A stretch of DNA of 64,000 bases from Strix aluco (Eukaryota > Chordata > Aves > Strigiformes > Strigidae): NCBI RefSeq assembly GCF_031877795.1, contig NC_133933.1, forward strand, positions 72,929,730 through 72,993,729, read 5' to 3'. Under the pieces are notes generated by a model. That model did no database searches. It was not told where the DNA came from and worked only from the letters and a program-made list of their open reading frames with translations. The position numbers were made by a program, and so were the translations under genes. Below, one piece after another: positions 1-13,650 of this stretch (its first letter is position 1; every line of letters begins with the position of its first letter).

Positions 1-3000
1 TATTGTTTTAATTCATAGCACGAATAACAGACTACTCTTTGACAGTTCTAATTTCAATTCAGTTTCGATGAATTCTCAAACTAGGCCTACAAAATTCACA
101 GCATGAGATTAGAAATCTTTTGGAAGTGGACTTTACCACCTGTCTTCTAGGACTTCACGAAGTCTGGGATTTTTAATAGCATCTCAGGACCAGTGCTTTC
201 ATTCCTGAACACAACCAGAAGAGCAAAGAAACTTTAGAAGTGCTTCATCATCATACAGCTTTATTCAGCTTCAGTTCTGGAAGTAACTTATATTTTGCAG
301 ACAGAAGCACGGGGGAGTTGGTTACACCAGACTAGTTAATCTGTCTATGGTCTGTATCACCTGACTCCAGTGCTTAATAAAAGCAAGCATCTTATGTGTA
401 CTGTTAAAGTGACTTAATGCAAAATCTTATCACTTTCTGTCTGTTTGGGCTCCTCTCGTCCCTCCTCTGCAGGATGAAGGCAAAGATTGCACATCATCCT
501 GCTTTCTGTGTTCACCTGCAACTTTGAAAAGCATCTGTAGGACAGAACCTGTTTGACTAGAGAGAAGTTTGGGTATCCTGATAATACAAGGCTGTAAAAA
601 AATTTTGGTCCGGGGGAGGAGGTAAGAGAAAAACTAGATTTTTTCGTATTCTTTTTCTCCATTTTTTTCCTGCAAAAGTCTTAACTGCACACAGAGAAGC
701 ACACACAACCAAACTAAACCTGCAGCCTCAAAAAGAAAACAAAGTTCTGGGGAATCCTGTTTGAGACAGGAATAAATGAGGACCTCTCATGTGCTTCTGA
801 TGACACCACACTGTTTGCTTCTTCAGATTTCTTTATTTACTGTGATTTGAAATCAGAGACAAGATTTCAAGGTTTTCGCTTCATGAGCATAATATGGAAA
901 ATTTAAAAACATGGTAGATCCTTCTTGCTGTTCTGCTACTTTAAAGACTTTCACTAATTTATTCTGTTTGTTTGACTCTTATAAATTAAGGATCAGATCT
1001 ACAACACCTAGTAAATTAGTGCAGCACTGCTCACCGAGTCAAGTTCATTTACAGGAGTCCAGATCTGAATCCTCTGTTGCCTTTGGTTATGTCTTCTCTT
1101 TGGGTATGTCTTATGCAGTAAGCGATTTCCCCAAGCTGTTTAATCACTTTGGAGTGTTAGGAAATTTTTGCACTCTATTAATGAGATTAGCTTTATTAGA
1201 TTTATCTGAAGTTTCAAAAGATGATGTAATTTTAAATTACTAAAGCAATAAAATTGAGAAGTTTTTTTTAAAAAAAAAAAATCCTAAAAGTTTGCCAGCA
1301 ATGTAAAGTGAAAAACAAACAGTCAGAACTGGCAAAAAATTCAATGTGGATGAGGCAGGTTATGACTGGGAAATATGGAAAATTATTTGTCCAACTGTAT
1401 AATGACTTAATAAAAATAGGTACTTTACACAGTGCAGGCTACTATATCACCATTTATACTTGTAAAAACAATCTCCTTTTATCTCTCCAGGCTGTGGAAC
1501 ATCTGGTAAGCAGCTTCCACTCTGCATTCTTCGTTGCCCACTAAAACTTTAAGATTTGAGGAAAACCCATTACCCAGCTTACCCCTAAAATGTAAATATT
1601 TTAAGAGATCCACCAAAATGTCTGAGGATAATTCACTTATTTATGGACATGCTATTAACTTTATAGTTCAAGCCAGTTCTGCCTGAAAGATTCTGCATCT
1701 GACGGTGGGAAACCTGACTTTCATGGCAGATGGATGGGAAGAAGTATAGCCCTTCTCAGAAAGAACGCTTTTAACAACTTTTGAGAACTGAGCCATACAG
1801 TGCAATTCAATCAAATGTAGTAAGCAGATCTGAAGACTGGGCTTCTCAAAAATATTTCCACCATGACTGTCTTTGGAGGGGAATTTTCTCACAAGTATCT
1901 TTTTTCTAGGTCTTTTTTTCTCTCTCTCATTGAAAAACTCAACACCCAAACTCTAAAACTTTTCCTCTCTGACCTGCCACATCAGTGTCCCTCAGGACAG
2001 TCATGCCCTTCCTCACTTCCATCAGCTGGTGGTGCTTCCTTCAGCTTCTCTATGGTCATACCTACAGGTGACACAAGGAGAGCTATGAGTCAACAATGGA
2101 ACTGAGCTTGCAGGTCAGATTCAGAGGGTCTACTTTGGAGCTTAGCTTGAACTTGTTAAAAAGTGGGGGACACAGGAGTGGAAAAATATTATCCAGCCTG
2201 TTCTAAACCAAACTACAGATTTACTGCAGCTACACAACCCCCCCAATATTTTTCCATTCTCTTTGCTCCAGAGCAGCAAGTTTTGAATCACATGTATTTT
2301 TATGTGGTTTGACATTTGCCCAACTTACTTCCAACTCATGAAAGGTAGCTGGATGCCATGAGATAGCAGGAGGCAGAGACAGCTCTGCAGTACCTTTGCC
2401 CTCCAGGCATGCTGTCAAGGCTGTCAGTGGGGCCAGCACCATGCTCAGCAGGATCTGAGCCCAGGGACCTGTCAGGGGCTTCAGCAGCATACCACTCAGA
2501 CCTATCTGTGCCCAGCACTTCCAGAGGAACCTTATCAAGGCCATATGAGGAATCTCAATGGCTTTGGGCTCTTTCCCCTTCATAAACTTCTAGGTCTGGG
2601 CCTGTCTTGACACCAGAGCAAATTTCTAGCAATAGCCTGACGAAAAGCTACATGGGGGCAGTTGCTCTGACAGGAAAATAACAGAGTTGCTAACCATGCC
2701 ATTTTGTGTTAGGAGGCTCTGCAGGATAGTCCAAGTAATGACATGGTCCTAAGGGTGAAAGGCATGGGAGTTACATCATTTCTGGACATTGCAAAAGGAA
2801 CTGAAGCATGAATATGAAAAGTTTTGCTTCAGATTAGCATTGAGAACATATGCACAGGTCCTAAATTGAGCTCTTATGGCTCATACGATTTGTTATACTG
2901 GCACTTCCCACCCCTAGCTTTGTTTAATCTTATCCAGATGTGCAGTACTGCAGAGACCCAGACATAAGGCATGCACATTTACTGCTCCACCCCAGCCCTG

Positions 3001-5059
3001 CAAACTGTCCAACAGGTGGGATAGCTGAAGAGCAATCCTGGTGGTACCAAATGAAGGCTAGGAGGGAGATTCTCTGGGTGAACAGGAAGATACAGGGCAG
3101 GGGAAAGAAGTTTTACTTGTTTTAACAAATAAGTGCCAGGATTCTCTGGAGGGAGCCCATGATGCCAAAGAGAAGGCACAATCCTCTCCCATGACCTCCC
3201 TCCATTCCCCTACCCCATCTCGACTGCCTCCTCCTTCCTGGTTTTGAAGAGGAGAAAGGAAGAAGATCCCTCTCTTGTTTTTATGAAACAAAACTCTCCC
3301 TCTTCCTCCTGCCCTGCACTGAGCATGAAAAGAGAGGACGAACCCACAACATCCCCTCCCCTGGGGCTCCCAGGCAGGGTAAGGAGGCACTGCTGACATG
3401 GGTTTCCTTGTTTAACTTTAGGCACACAGGACTGCATTTTTGTCCTTAGCTTTTAGCCTGTTTCTTTTTAAGAGAACATACTGGATAAAAGTCATTGCTT
3501 AGGGCAAAAAAAGACACTGGGCTTTGAGTTTCATTCAATTTATTAGTCCAAGCTGACTTGTGGTATAATTGTAATTGTGCCAGCTATCTGGTTAAATGTC
3601 CAGCTTGCTCTGGTTCTGTTTCTCCTCAGAGTAGCTTGTAGCCGTACAGAAAGGGTATGAGTCTTAGCACTTGGATCAGACAAGGAAAACTATTACTGTT
3701 AAGTTCACAGGTTTCAATATTTAAAGGCTGGGGTGTTTTTACTCTGCCTGTGCTGCTCTTAAAAAGTTCTCCTTTGCCATTATTCCTTCTAAATGACCTA
3801 CTGGAATCCAAACATGAAAAAAAAAAAAAAAAAAAACAGAAAACAACAGCAGAGAATGGCAGCAACAACAAAACGCTAACAGAAGAGTAACAATTTACCT
3901 GTAAGAAACAATCAAAACATCAGAAAATAGGATCCAGCTAAATAAATAAAGTGAAGCATTAGCTTAATTTTAGCCTGCAACAGTCCTACAGACCTAGAAA
4001 AAGGACTCGGTCTGTTAGCATGTCTGCTGGGAAAGCAGCTGGTCCTGGGCAGTGGGAGCTGGGACATTCTGCCTCCTTTGGGAGCCAGGGTGGACATGGC
4101 TTCTCAGTAGCACTCATCTCCCTTCCCAGATCTCCAGGAGACCTCTCTGTGAACACTGATGGTGGTGTTCAGGCATCTTTTTATTTGCAGACTCCCTAAA
4201 ATATTATGCTGGAGAGGCAGAGTACATGATGCTGCCTTAAATCCTATTGCCACTAGGCTTGTTTTTTTTAATTACCATTCACTGCCCTTTTCAAAGTAGT
4301 CCATGGACAGTCCAGAGTTGGAAAAGCACTGCCCTTGGACCCTCTCTTGTGGCAGCAAGGGAAGGCAGAGACAGTGCCAAAGCTGAGAAGGCATACATCC
4401 ATCAAAAGCAAAAATCCAGGATAGGCAAAGGTTCACAGAAAGTCCTTTGAGAACTTGCTATGCCCCTGCCCAGGAAGGTGTTTAGGACTGTCCTAGGAGC
4501 TGCATTGGCTGCTTTTATGCCAGGAGACACTCTCTTAAGAAGATCAAGAAGATGTTAGAGTCTATCAGAAATGCCAGAAGATGCCATACAGGGAGCTCTG
4601 TTCCTTCTGGTACCAGACTTATATGAGGTCAGAGGCTGAAAAAACTTGTTCAGGAAATAAACCTGCTCTCTTCTGATGGCAGGGACATGGCCAATTCTGC
4701 TGTACTTCAGCCCTTCCTGAAACAGAAGAGACTTCATAACTTGCACATACATGGGATTACAAAGTACCCAGAAAATACAAGTGAGAAAGGGTACATTGCT
4801 CCTGAATTCAATGAAAGTTAATTCACTATTCTCGAAGAAAGCAGCATCAGCGCTCTTCAAAGCAGAACTATCCCTCCAAGTGCCCCCAAGGATGGTCTGG
4901 TGAGGCAAAAGAGGGCTTTGTGATTTCAGGATGAGGCCCTTTGGGAATGAATAAAATAGAAGGTTGTGTTATGCTGATAATATTCTTCTGTACATTTCAT
5001 TCTCCATAATGCTCTGGACACAAAGCATTTAATTTAATTAGGGATGGAACAAGAAGGCC
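1..5059. other. Unique non-coding DNA
   Basis: No exon, RNA gene or recognisable transposon was found here on either strand. Open frames are all under 120 codons and show no family resemblance or splice-site framing. The only low-complexity features are A-rich runs at about 1269-1280 and 3817-3836. It is probably intergenic or intronic vertebrate DNA. Confidence 0.6.
3817..3836 (+). repeat. (A)20 homopolymer
   Basis: Twenty uninterrupted A residues followed by an A-rich stretch with CAG and CAACAA words. No gene-like sequence precedes it, so I do not read it as the tail of a processed pseudogene. CR1 elements, the usual avian retroposons, do not end in poly(A). Confidence 0.9.
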
Positions 5060-5345
5060 ATGTTATGGTTTTGGTTTTGAAGAACTACATTAGTCAGGTT
5101 GTGATTTGCACAACCCAAATAAGGGATGGTTTAAATCCAGGTTCCATTTTTAGCCAAACCACCAAAGTCCAGAGGGGATGGAGGGCCCAGATAAAAGGTT
5201 TTGAATTCAGTCTCATGTCTATAATGGACAAACTGGAGCGGTTTGGGTTTGAATTTTGCAAAACCTCATCACTCAGGTTTTGGTTTTGCAAAAACAAAAA
5301 ACAACTTGGGATTGGTTTGGATGTCATTCCATTTTATCTGAATCC
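5060..5345. repeat. Degenerate two-copy direct repeat, about 180-bp spacing
   Basis: The block beginning near 5075 (TTTTGAAGAACTACATTAG, then CAGGTT, AACCCAAATAAGGGATGGTTT-like sequence and TTCCATTTTTAGCCAAACC) is matched imperfectly by one beginning near 5254 (TTTTGCAAAACCTCATCACT, then CAGGTTTTGG, CTTGGGATTGGTTT and TTCCATTTTATCTGAATCC). Order and spacing of the matching words are kept. The 101-codon frame across 5044-5349 is a consequence of the repeat and has no recognisable domain. It may be an old tandem duplication or a piece of an unrecognised repeat family. Confidence 0.5.
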
Positions 5346-8300
5346 TTAAATCTGGGGGAGGGGATAGGATGGTTAAAGGCTTCATTTATGCCCCATCTCC
5401 AGATTTAACAGCATTGTTGTGATTTTTTCCTGTGATTTTTCAGGAGACAAAGAAAACCAGACAAAAAAAAAAAAAAGTAGATTATGAAGTCAGTGTAGGA
5501 CTCAGTTTTTTGGGATGTTAAGCAATTCAGCAAAGTATCAAGCTAACACAGCTGCCAACATCTTTACAAGATGTAGAGGGCACATGGTATTTTGTAGGGG
5601 ACTAAGCCACTGGCGCTTTATAGGTCAAGCCCTTGTCTAGTAGAGCTGTCACCATGCCTCTGAAGCTTAATAGTCAAGGATCTGCTCCACTGAACCAAAT
5701 TTTACTGTTGTAATCAAGAATGTAAGTCCCATTCATGAAGTTAGTCGACTTGGATGGAAGTAATTGGAACTCTAAAAGGTTAGAGATTTAGGAATTCAGA
5801 TGACATTTGAAACTGAGAATTCATACTCTCTGAGCTGAAAGGTTAACACTGTCCAGTACAGGACATGTGTTGGGAATGATTAGACAAAGAACATCTGATT
5901 CACAGTTATGAAACAGCTCATTTTAACAATGCTATTCATAGTGTAATTCAGTAATGTTTTATTACTCTTTCTTCATCTTCCTCTGGCTCTGTGTTGATTT
6001 TTCTTGAATGCAAATTCATATATAAAACAAGTTGCTGAGATTTTCAGAAATCAATCCTAGTTGTGTCCTCTAGAACAATTTTCACTCCCCCTTTTCAATT
6101 GCTCTATTTTCAGCAAATGAAAAAATAAGATATATATAAAAATGTATATTTATATAAATATAGACATTGTCAGTGTTATTAAGAATCAGAGCCAAATTGT
6201 TAAATTTAAGTACTCTTAATTTGGAATAGAACAAATGTTAATACAAGTTTCATTACTCAAATCAACATTGGATCAGTTCTGTAGTCAACAATTACATGTC
6301 TGTAGAGTGCTATTAGGTAAATCAGTGAGAAGATGTTAATGAAAGGTAAAATATTTGCCATCTTCTTATTAGCATTTGATTGCTAGATCCCTCTTCCTAC
6401 ACTGCTACATCCAAACCCTTCTTTTACACTCAAGCCCTGCCTCTTAATTTTCCCAAAACAACTGCTTCTGCTCCAGATTCCAAGACTTGATGATTAATGC
6501 ACAGACTATGTGGTAGACCTGGGCCAGTGGAGACATCTGCTCTCCACAGTTTCCTGTCCAACCTTCTCAATACATCCAGGTTTACGAAATGCCAGATTCT
6601 GTAAAGGAGCACTCTGGAAGACAGAACAGACTGGGGGCACCTGTACCAATTGTCTTATTATTCATTCTTAGTCACTGTTAATGACTATGTAATACATTAG
6701 TCAATCTTATTGTAAATTGCCTTATACCTTTTACGACTGCTCTGGGTCTCTGTTGTTTATACATTCTTTTCTTCTTTGTCTGATTGTCTTTTCTTTCCCC
6801 TCTTTCATTTTTTTCTTTTTCACTTTCTCAACTAACTTCAGACTATGCCCTTTTCCCTTCATCTCTTACCACTGCACCCCCATACCCTTTCTCTCTCTTC
6901 CCATCCATATACCTATATCCTTAATAGCAAGTGCCCATCTCACCCCCTTCACACGGACTCATGACCATTACACTGTTGTACTATAATGACAGCAAATTAA
7001 CCTAAGGAGAGGCATGCCCCCTCACAGACAAATGAAGAATTGTAGCTTCCAAGATTTCTGTAATTATTTCACACACTGCATTTATCCCTACAATCCTCAG
7101 CTGTGTACTGGCAAAGTTTTTCACTTGAAACTGTCCTGAATGCGGTTTTCAAAGACTGGAAAGCTGTAGCATGATTTCACATTTTGTACATACATCTAGA
7201 TATGTGTCTGAAACAGAAGCATAACCTTATCTCTTTCCTGAGTGCAAAATAGCATTTTATGTTGCAGTTGTAAGCTCTACAAATACCTTGGCTTTGCTAT
7301 GAATACACTCCTATCAGATATGTGCCCAGCCTCTAAACCACAACTTTGAGAGTAACAGGTTATTAGGCACCCTGCACACCTTAGACTGAGACCCTAAAAT
7401 TCCTGTTGATGTTGCCTTCAAATACACAAGGAGCCTCCTACTGAATGGAGCATTGCCTGTTGTTAAATCCTTTATTGTTATCTGTGCTGTGGAGTGAGGT
7501 CCGAAGGAGAAGCAGATTAATTTGAAAGAGCTGCTCTGGCTGTCCTGTAGCCAGCTTCTGCTCCAGAAACTGTTCTCTTATCAGGAAAAAAAATGAACTG
7601 TTTTCCTGGCGGTATGTGGTTGCGTGTTGTCTTCAGGCCCTAGACATTATTCCTTTCCTGCCAAAAGGAGGTTAAGAGCTAATTTTAATTGGGGGGGAGA
7701 GGGAATCAAAAGTATCAGACACTTTCCAAAAATCATTCTTAAAGAGAGGATTTCTCAGCTAAACAAAACCAACATTGGGCTGTGATAACAGTACAATCCT
7801 CTCCCATGTAACGTTCTGAGAATTGAAGAAACTCTCGTGAGATACTGTTCAATCTCAGTGCATAGATAAGAGCATGAAACCTTTTAGTCATGTGCATGTT
7901 GGGGATATAATAACGGACTGTCTCACTGAACAAGAATTGGATGCTGATGAATACCAGGTGATGCACGCTAGTGGGAATGGAGAAGTGGGAGATCATGTGG
8001 AGGCAACCGGTGTTTTAAAACAGAAAATTGTGATACCTACTGGGGGTAAAATTACCCTTTGTAATTCCCAAAACAGACCCAATGTTTACATGTTCTGGCA
8101 TAACTAACTGACATAGCATGAATACTAACTTGGATTTTTCCAATTCCCTACCTACCTCAACCTCATCCAGAGTTCCAATAGCACTCTAGACTCACTATTG
8201 AGCAGATCCAGAAAAAACCCAAAAGGGTGGATAAGCGGCAAAGCTTTTTTTTACAGACAGAAAAAAAAAAGTAAATAATAAGTCAGGAAAGATGCCAAAG

Positions 8301-10790
8301 ATTGCTCAAGACCAGAAATAAATCCCAGGTTTCAGGGCTCTCACTCTGTATCCTGAACAAAAATTCACCTTTCCAGAACTCATGTTGAACAAATATAATT
8401 GGGAAAATGATAGTGGCAGGAAGGGAATTGCATTTTCTCAGACCTATTCAAAAAACATTTTGCTGTCATTGTAGTAGTGAGGGATACATGACAGATTTGT
8501 TCAAAAATAAGTCAAACACAGCTTTAAGATGGAGGGGTGTTAGTTTGGCAAATTTTGTCACAAAGGATTGTGAGAATTATTTTTTCTGCCTTTAACTAAG
8601 GAAATGAAATCCAAACAAGTCTCCTTTATAACTCATTTGAGATTTTTAAGCACTGAGAACTCAAGAATTTCATTACTAATGTTCCCATGGCAACTGTAAC
8701 TTGTACATACTGTACATGTATATGGCACCATAAAAACTAACACTCCAGACAGTAATAGAAAATTTCTGAACAATACTTTTGTACTGTGACAGTTATTGCA
8801 GAAATTAAAATGCTGATTTCCATCATACATGTTGTATCAAAATGTCAGCCAGAAGGTTGAAGTAACATTGAATAGGTTCCACTTAACCATTAAGGTACTC
8901 TCTCAACTTCCTGGGAGAAGTTCCCTTAAGATCTGCATCATCCTTGAGCCTTCTCCACCTTCACCCATGAACCTTCTCCTACCTTCACACTGTCCTTGGC
9001 TATGTCCACTATCATAAAGTCAGGAGATGAGAACAGCTGCAGATTTGTTGCATGCATGGGAGGATGCAAAAGTCTGGTAGCACACCTACTGTGATTCCAT
9101 TTCACAGGAACACAAGAACAGGCCAAAACAGAAGTGACATCAGTCACGTTGGCCAACTCTTTGGTCCTACCTGCAGATTTGAGGTGTTTGATCTTTCTAC
9201 TACTTGAAAAATGAAGCTTCCCAACAGTCTATGGGGTGAATTTCTCTGTTATGCACAAATCCAGCATTCAGGGCAGTTAATAACAGTGGAAACAGAGCTT
9301 CGATGTTTTTTTCACATGGCCTCAAGGTTATGCTTGACCATCAGGCAGGAAGTCTTGCTCAGTGCATCTGCATTAAAAAAATACTAATAAACCTTCTATG
9401 AAATGTATAGTGTATAATGACCATGTGATACTGTCTTTCACCTCTGCGATAGCAGCTGAGCTTGTGAAAGCCAAGCTGAGTCAGGAAAAAGTTGGCTTTA
9501 TCTTTGTGTCTGTCCAGGAAGCACCATCTGGCATCCATGGCTGGAGAACTGCTGCAAAGCTTGTCTTGGTATCACCGTCTGCCATCTGGAGGCAGAACAA
9601 CCATGCAACGTGTTCAGGTGACTAACTTCCTTGAGTCGAGCAGGGGTACTTGCAGGAATAAAGAGCGCGAACAGCGTATAGGGCTTAACCATTGACGAAG
9701 GAAGGCCTGGTGCTGGAGCACAGAACTAGCAGCTGTCAGGAAGCCTGCTTTTCCTGCACTCATGTTCCCACTTCTTTTGCTCATCCTTTCTGAAGCATCT
9801 CTGCTGCCCTTTCTTCTTCTCTTCCCTCCAGCACTGTTCACAAGATGGGTTTTGCTGAGCATCTGGCTCACTCCTCTCCTCCAAAAACAGTTCCCAGCAG
9901 TTAAAACGGGCAGACCGTTGGCAATCAGGAACACATGCAAAGCAAACAGAAGAGGTCTCTCCTATTTATGGCGCACCTCCTCATTCTGGCCTGCCACCGG
10001 GGAAGGAGCTGTGAATGGGAAGAGATTACTGCATGGGCTGAGCAGGTCATGGCGATGAGGGAGTTTGAAGGGAAGCTGAGGATATTGGCCAGGGAGCAAG
10101 TAGAAAGATGAAAATATGGGAGACTCCTGCTTCAGCTGCATTTTTGGCAGTTGTGGGACTGTCATTGGCTCGGAGCACAGTACATGACTGGCACAAATAG
10201 CTGTTTGGAGGAACAAGGGAAAGGGAACACTGTATATTTCACATACAATTTGACCCATCATAATCAAATTTGTTAATAATAGCCAACAAATAGCTGAGCA
10301 GTAATGAAATGATACAGAACATGTTCTGTGGAAATTTCTAGACAGCACCAAAACTCTCATGCTGAGTTCTGTAAAACACCGCCATTTCAAGGAGGAAAGA
10401 AGCCATTTGAAAAACAGCATTCCCATCCTCCCATCGGTCAGATGCAGCAGATGGATTCAGTTATGGCAAAAACAATAGAAAGAAAAAAGGAATTAAAAAG
10501 TAATCAGGTACTTGAGCACTAACACATCCAAACAGTAGAGTCAAAGCAGCAGAGGACATATTGCCAGTGATTGGGAGCTGAACAGGGAAAATGTCTAAGG
10601 GAGAGGGAGAAGAGGGAGAGGAATTTGTGGGAAAGAAACAGCACAGCAGAGCTAGAAACAGACTGCCAGTCCTGGAGTTTCCCCAGGCAGCTCTGTTCAA
10701 TGGCACTGCACAGGCACAGTATAGTTGCTCATACTGAGGAGCAAGCTTAGTTGGTCTCAGCCACGAAACATGGTTAGGCAGATTCCCCTG
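5346..10790. other. Unique non-coding DNA
   Basis: No supported gene. It contains a (A)14 run at 5463-5476, an AT-rich TATA-type stretch at about 6128-6165 and the pyrimidine-rich tract listed separately. All open frames are short and unconvincing. Confidence 0.6.
6717..6950 (+). repeat. Pyrimidine-rich low-complexity tract
   Basis: The plus strand is dominated by C and T, with many TTTTCTTT and CCCTTT words. The 89-codon frame here is rich in Phe, Ser, Pro and Leu purely because of base composition. The transcript-strand orientation is unknown. Confidence 0.7.
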
Positions 10791-10840
10791 TGTGTTGGGT
10801 TTGTGTGTGGTGGGTTTTTGGTAGCAGGGGAGGTGGCCTT
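10791..10840 (+). mobile_element. Probable 5' fragment of an avian ERV LTR
   Basis: The words TGTGTTGGGTTTGTGTGTGG, GGTTTTTGGTAGCAGGGG and AGGTGGCC resemble the first 50 bases of a common avian ERV LTR class that starts TGTGTTGGGTTTG. Similarity stops abruptly where AT-rich sequence begins. The LTR-class assignment is from memory of the family, and the fragment is short. Confidence 0.4.
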
Positions 10841-10856
10841 AAACCAGTATTTATAT

Positions 10857-10876
10857 AATAAATATATATATATATG
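10857..10876. repeat. (TA)n microsatellite
   Basis: A short imperfect TA dinucleotide run immediately after the LTR-like fragment; the region also reads ATAATAAATATATATATATA. Confidence 0.8.
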
Positions 10877-13226
10877 GTACTCCATGACCCACATAATGGA
10901 AAAGGTCAGAAAAAATTAACATTAAGGTCTCTGCTGGCCTTACGCTTTATGAATATCTGAATTTATGAATTTATATTTGAAAATACAGCCCTCGCTCATG
11001 CCCAGCAAGATACACTGCAGCTCCAGCAGCACTTCAGGAGTGAACCTAGTGGGAGTCACACAAGGAGAGTAGTCACGAACAACCAGGCACAGGCAGTGGG
11101 GCTACTGCAATCACTTTTTATGCTACTATTTAGGAAAAATCTTAAAGAATTCCCAGTATTTTTTCTGTACCTGAAAAAAATAGATGCAAGATCCAGGTCT
11201 CAGCATGGGGACGAGTACCCAGGCCTGCCTGGGAAGGTTCTGCTCTGCAGCTGGTCGTTTTGCAGTTCTTATCTCACAGCCGACACACAGTTATGTCAGC
11301 ACAGTGCTGCTTCCTGACTAGCACACTCCATGAATCTTATCTACTGTCAGAGCATCATGCAGAGAGGATTTTGTTTATATATACACATGCACGTGTGACA
11401 CAGAGCTCCCTGGAGCTGCACACATTATAACCTGTGCTCTGACCTTTTCCCTTTGCTGGCTTTGATCAGACTGCAAGATTTTTGTTGAGGACTTGCTATG
11501 TAGGCAAAGTAGATTTTGGGCAGTGTGATAAGGATAAAGCAGTGGGACACTAGCTGAACAAACAAACAAACAAGCAAACAAACCCCAAACCACTTCTAAA
11601 AATTGAATTTTGCTGTCACATGATTCTATTTTGGTTTCTGTTTGCAACATTTAATGATAACCACACTGGTGTCTGACCTTGAAGAGCCCGACTGCAAGTC
11701 CTCCTCTTTAACTTTGTTGTGTTCCTCCAGGTCATTCCAAAACCCTCTTTTCTCTCCTCCATATTTTCCCACATAGATCATTGCATTTGCAGTCGTAATA
11801 TTTTAATTCATAAACATGGAATTGTTTGCCTGCCTGCCTGGAAACACTGCAGCCACTCCACCCGTGTGCACGTTCATCTGCTGTCCTTCCATTCCACTCA
11901 AGATGCTTCTGCAGCTGCGTACCGGTTGTCCTCAAGGCTGGTTAGGGAGATTGTGCCCTGCCCGAGGGGAGACTGCCCTTAGCACAGCTTGGCAAGCATG
12001 CACGTGAGCAGGGCCCCAGGGGTGCCCCAGTCCCAGGAGGCATTTCGGTCAGGGCTGGTGCCTGCTCAGCCATGGGATACAAACCATAGCTAATTAGGCT
12101 CATTCATTCCAGCCCGCGGGGAGCCAGTTGTTTTTAAAGGGAGTTACATAGATCCCAGTCCCACATGGAGCGGCTGTGGCCCTGGCTGGGGTCATTTGGG
12201 GTGTCAGCTGGGACACGGCTGCAGTTCACAAATGTGTCCCAGAATGACCCAAATGGAGAAAAGGGCTGCGGAAAACCCCAGCCGCCCTCCCCGGGCACCC
12301 CTGTCGCACCAGAAAAAGCCCTGGCAAGACAGAGAAAGCTGAGATCCCTCCCTCTCTTATTGTTGTTGGCTTGTATTTTTGTTGCATTTGAGAGTCCTGG
12401 TCAGAAATTAGTTAAGCTCATTACACGAGATAATGTGAAAATAAAAGTGAAAGTTCTGTCCCACATATGCCTTTTTGTCACTTCTCTATGAGGCGCGTAG
12501 GCTTTCTGACATGCTGTCTTCCTTTCCGTTGTTGTTTTTTTGTACAATAACATGCTCAAAAGTTTCCAAAGCTCCATTTAAATATAAACAGCAAATTAGA
12601 TCTACCCAGACACAATTGTCCTTATGCCTTCAAATAAATTTGCAGTTAGAAACTGAACTTGGAGATATAGTTACCTTTAAATTTTACATTGTACATCTGA
12701 AAAAGCAGCAACTGCCCAGCTTCTATTAAATATCAAATATCATATTATTGTCTTGAATTTAATATCAAGTTATCATACACTGAAAGTGAGGAATGAAGTT
12801 GAAAAAGTGCAAGGGAAAACCTGACTGACACTTCACTATATGCTCTCTAGTGATCATTCCATCAGCCAAGAGGGCTGGCTTCCAGTTAGGGACTCTGACC
12901 TGTAAGGGGTTATATCATTGACAGGGATATTTCCTCTGGGCTAAAATGTTGGCATAAGAGGTCTTACAGCTCACACTTAAAAGCAGTAGCTCTGAGAAGG
13001 GCAGGTACCAGAGAGTGCATTTTTTAAAATCTCTGTTATATTCCTAACACTTGCGCAATGACTGTATCCTGAAAGGGGTGGATTTTCTGTCTTTCTCAGG
13101 CCTGATTGATTTAGATCAGAATAGTTATTTGGTTTTCAAGAAAGAGTTATTGTTCCCATGTGCAGCGATTTTTATATGGCCAACAAAGCTTTGTGATGTT
13201 TCTAGCATATGGCGTGAGTGCATTTA
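10877..13226. other. Unique non-coding DNA with a short (CAAA)n run
   Basis: No supported gene. A (CAAA)n repeat lies at about 11557-11585. At 12085-12110 there is a GCTAATTAGGCTCATTCATT stretch of homeodomain-site type. The 108-codon frame at 12165-12491 has no family features and I do not call it a gene. Confidence 0.55.
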
Positions 13227-13290
13227 ACGGTTGGACTTGATGATCTTAAAGGTCTTTTCCAACCTAAATGATTCTGTGATTCTATGATTT
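13227..13290 (+). mobile_element. CR1 LINE 3' tail fragment
   Basis: GGTTGGACTTGATGATCTTA, then GGTCTTTTCCAACC and the terminal ATTCTGTGATTCTATGATT are the last 60 or so bases of an avian CR1 element, including two diverged copies of the terminal ATTCTATG octamer. It is strongly 5'-truncated, as most CR1 copies are. Divergence from the consensus is greater than in the 40.4- and 49.5-kb copies, so it is probably older. Confidence 0.88.
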
Positions 13291-13584
13291 ACTTGACAGC
13301 TCACTTTATATTTAGTCCAGAAGCTTGGGTTAGAAGTGGGAAAACACAAGCAGTGATTAGAAACTCCTTTAGCTCTCACCTGGCTCTTCTCATTCTCACT
13401 GGCTCCCTGTGTGGCTTGGGATGATGGGCTAGAGCAATTTTTAAACACAGCATCTGAGCAGGACTGCTGAGATTCTGGCTAGTGAGAGACACTGTAGGCC
13501 TTCTTCTTACATTGCTGTGAAAAATCAAATGGTTTTTTTCTTCTGAAGTGTTCCCCTTAACCACCTAAAAGTTACTCGACATAA

Positions 13585-13650
13585 ATGTCTATATCAGTTT
13601 CCCCATTTCTAAATGTGGTATGCTAATATTAATCTGCTGCATCAACATGG
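13585..13650 (+). mobile_element. Possible MIR/L2-type remnant
   Basis: CAGTTTCCCCATTTCTAAAT followed by GTGGTATGCTAATATTAAT resembles the MIR/L2 core CAGTTTCCCCATCTGTAAAA then TGGGGATAATAATA. The match is short and imperfect. Confidence 0.35.

Noticed and set aside
3817..3836. Poly(A) tail of a processed pseudogene
   Set aside because: No coding remnant or target-site duplication was found next to the A20 run; the same holds for the T20 and T25 runs.
9962..10426. 154-codon minus-strand frame
   Set aside because: Random-looking peptide without family features; nothing around it suggests a gene.
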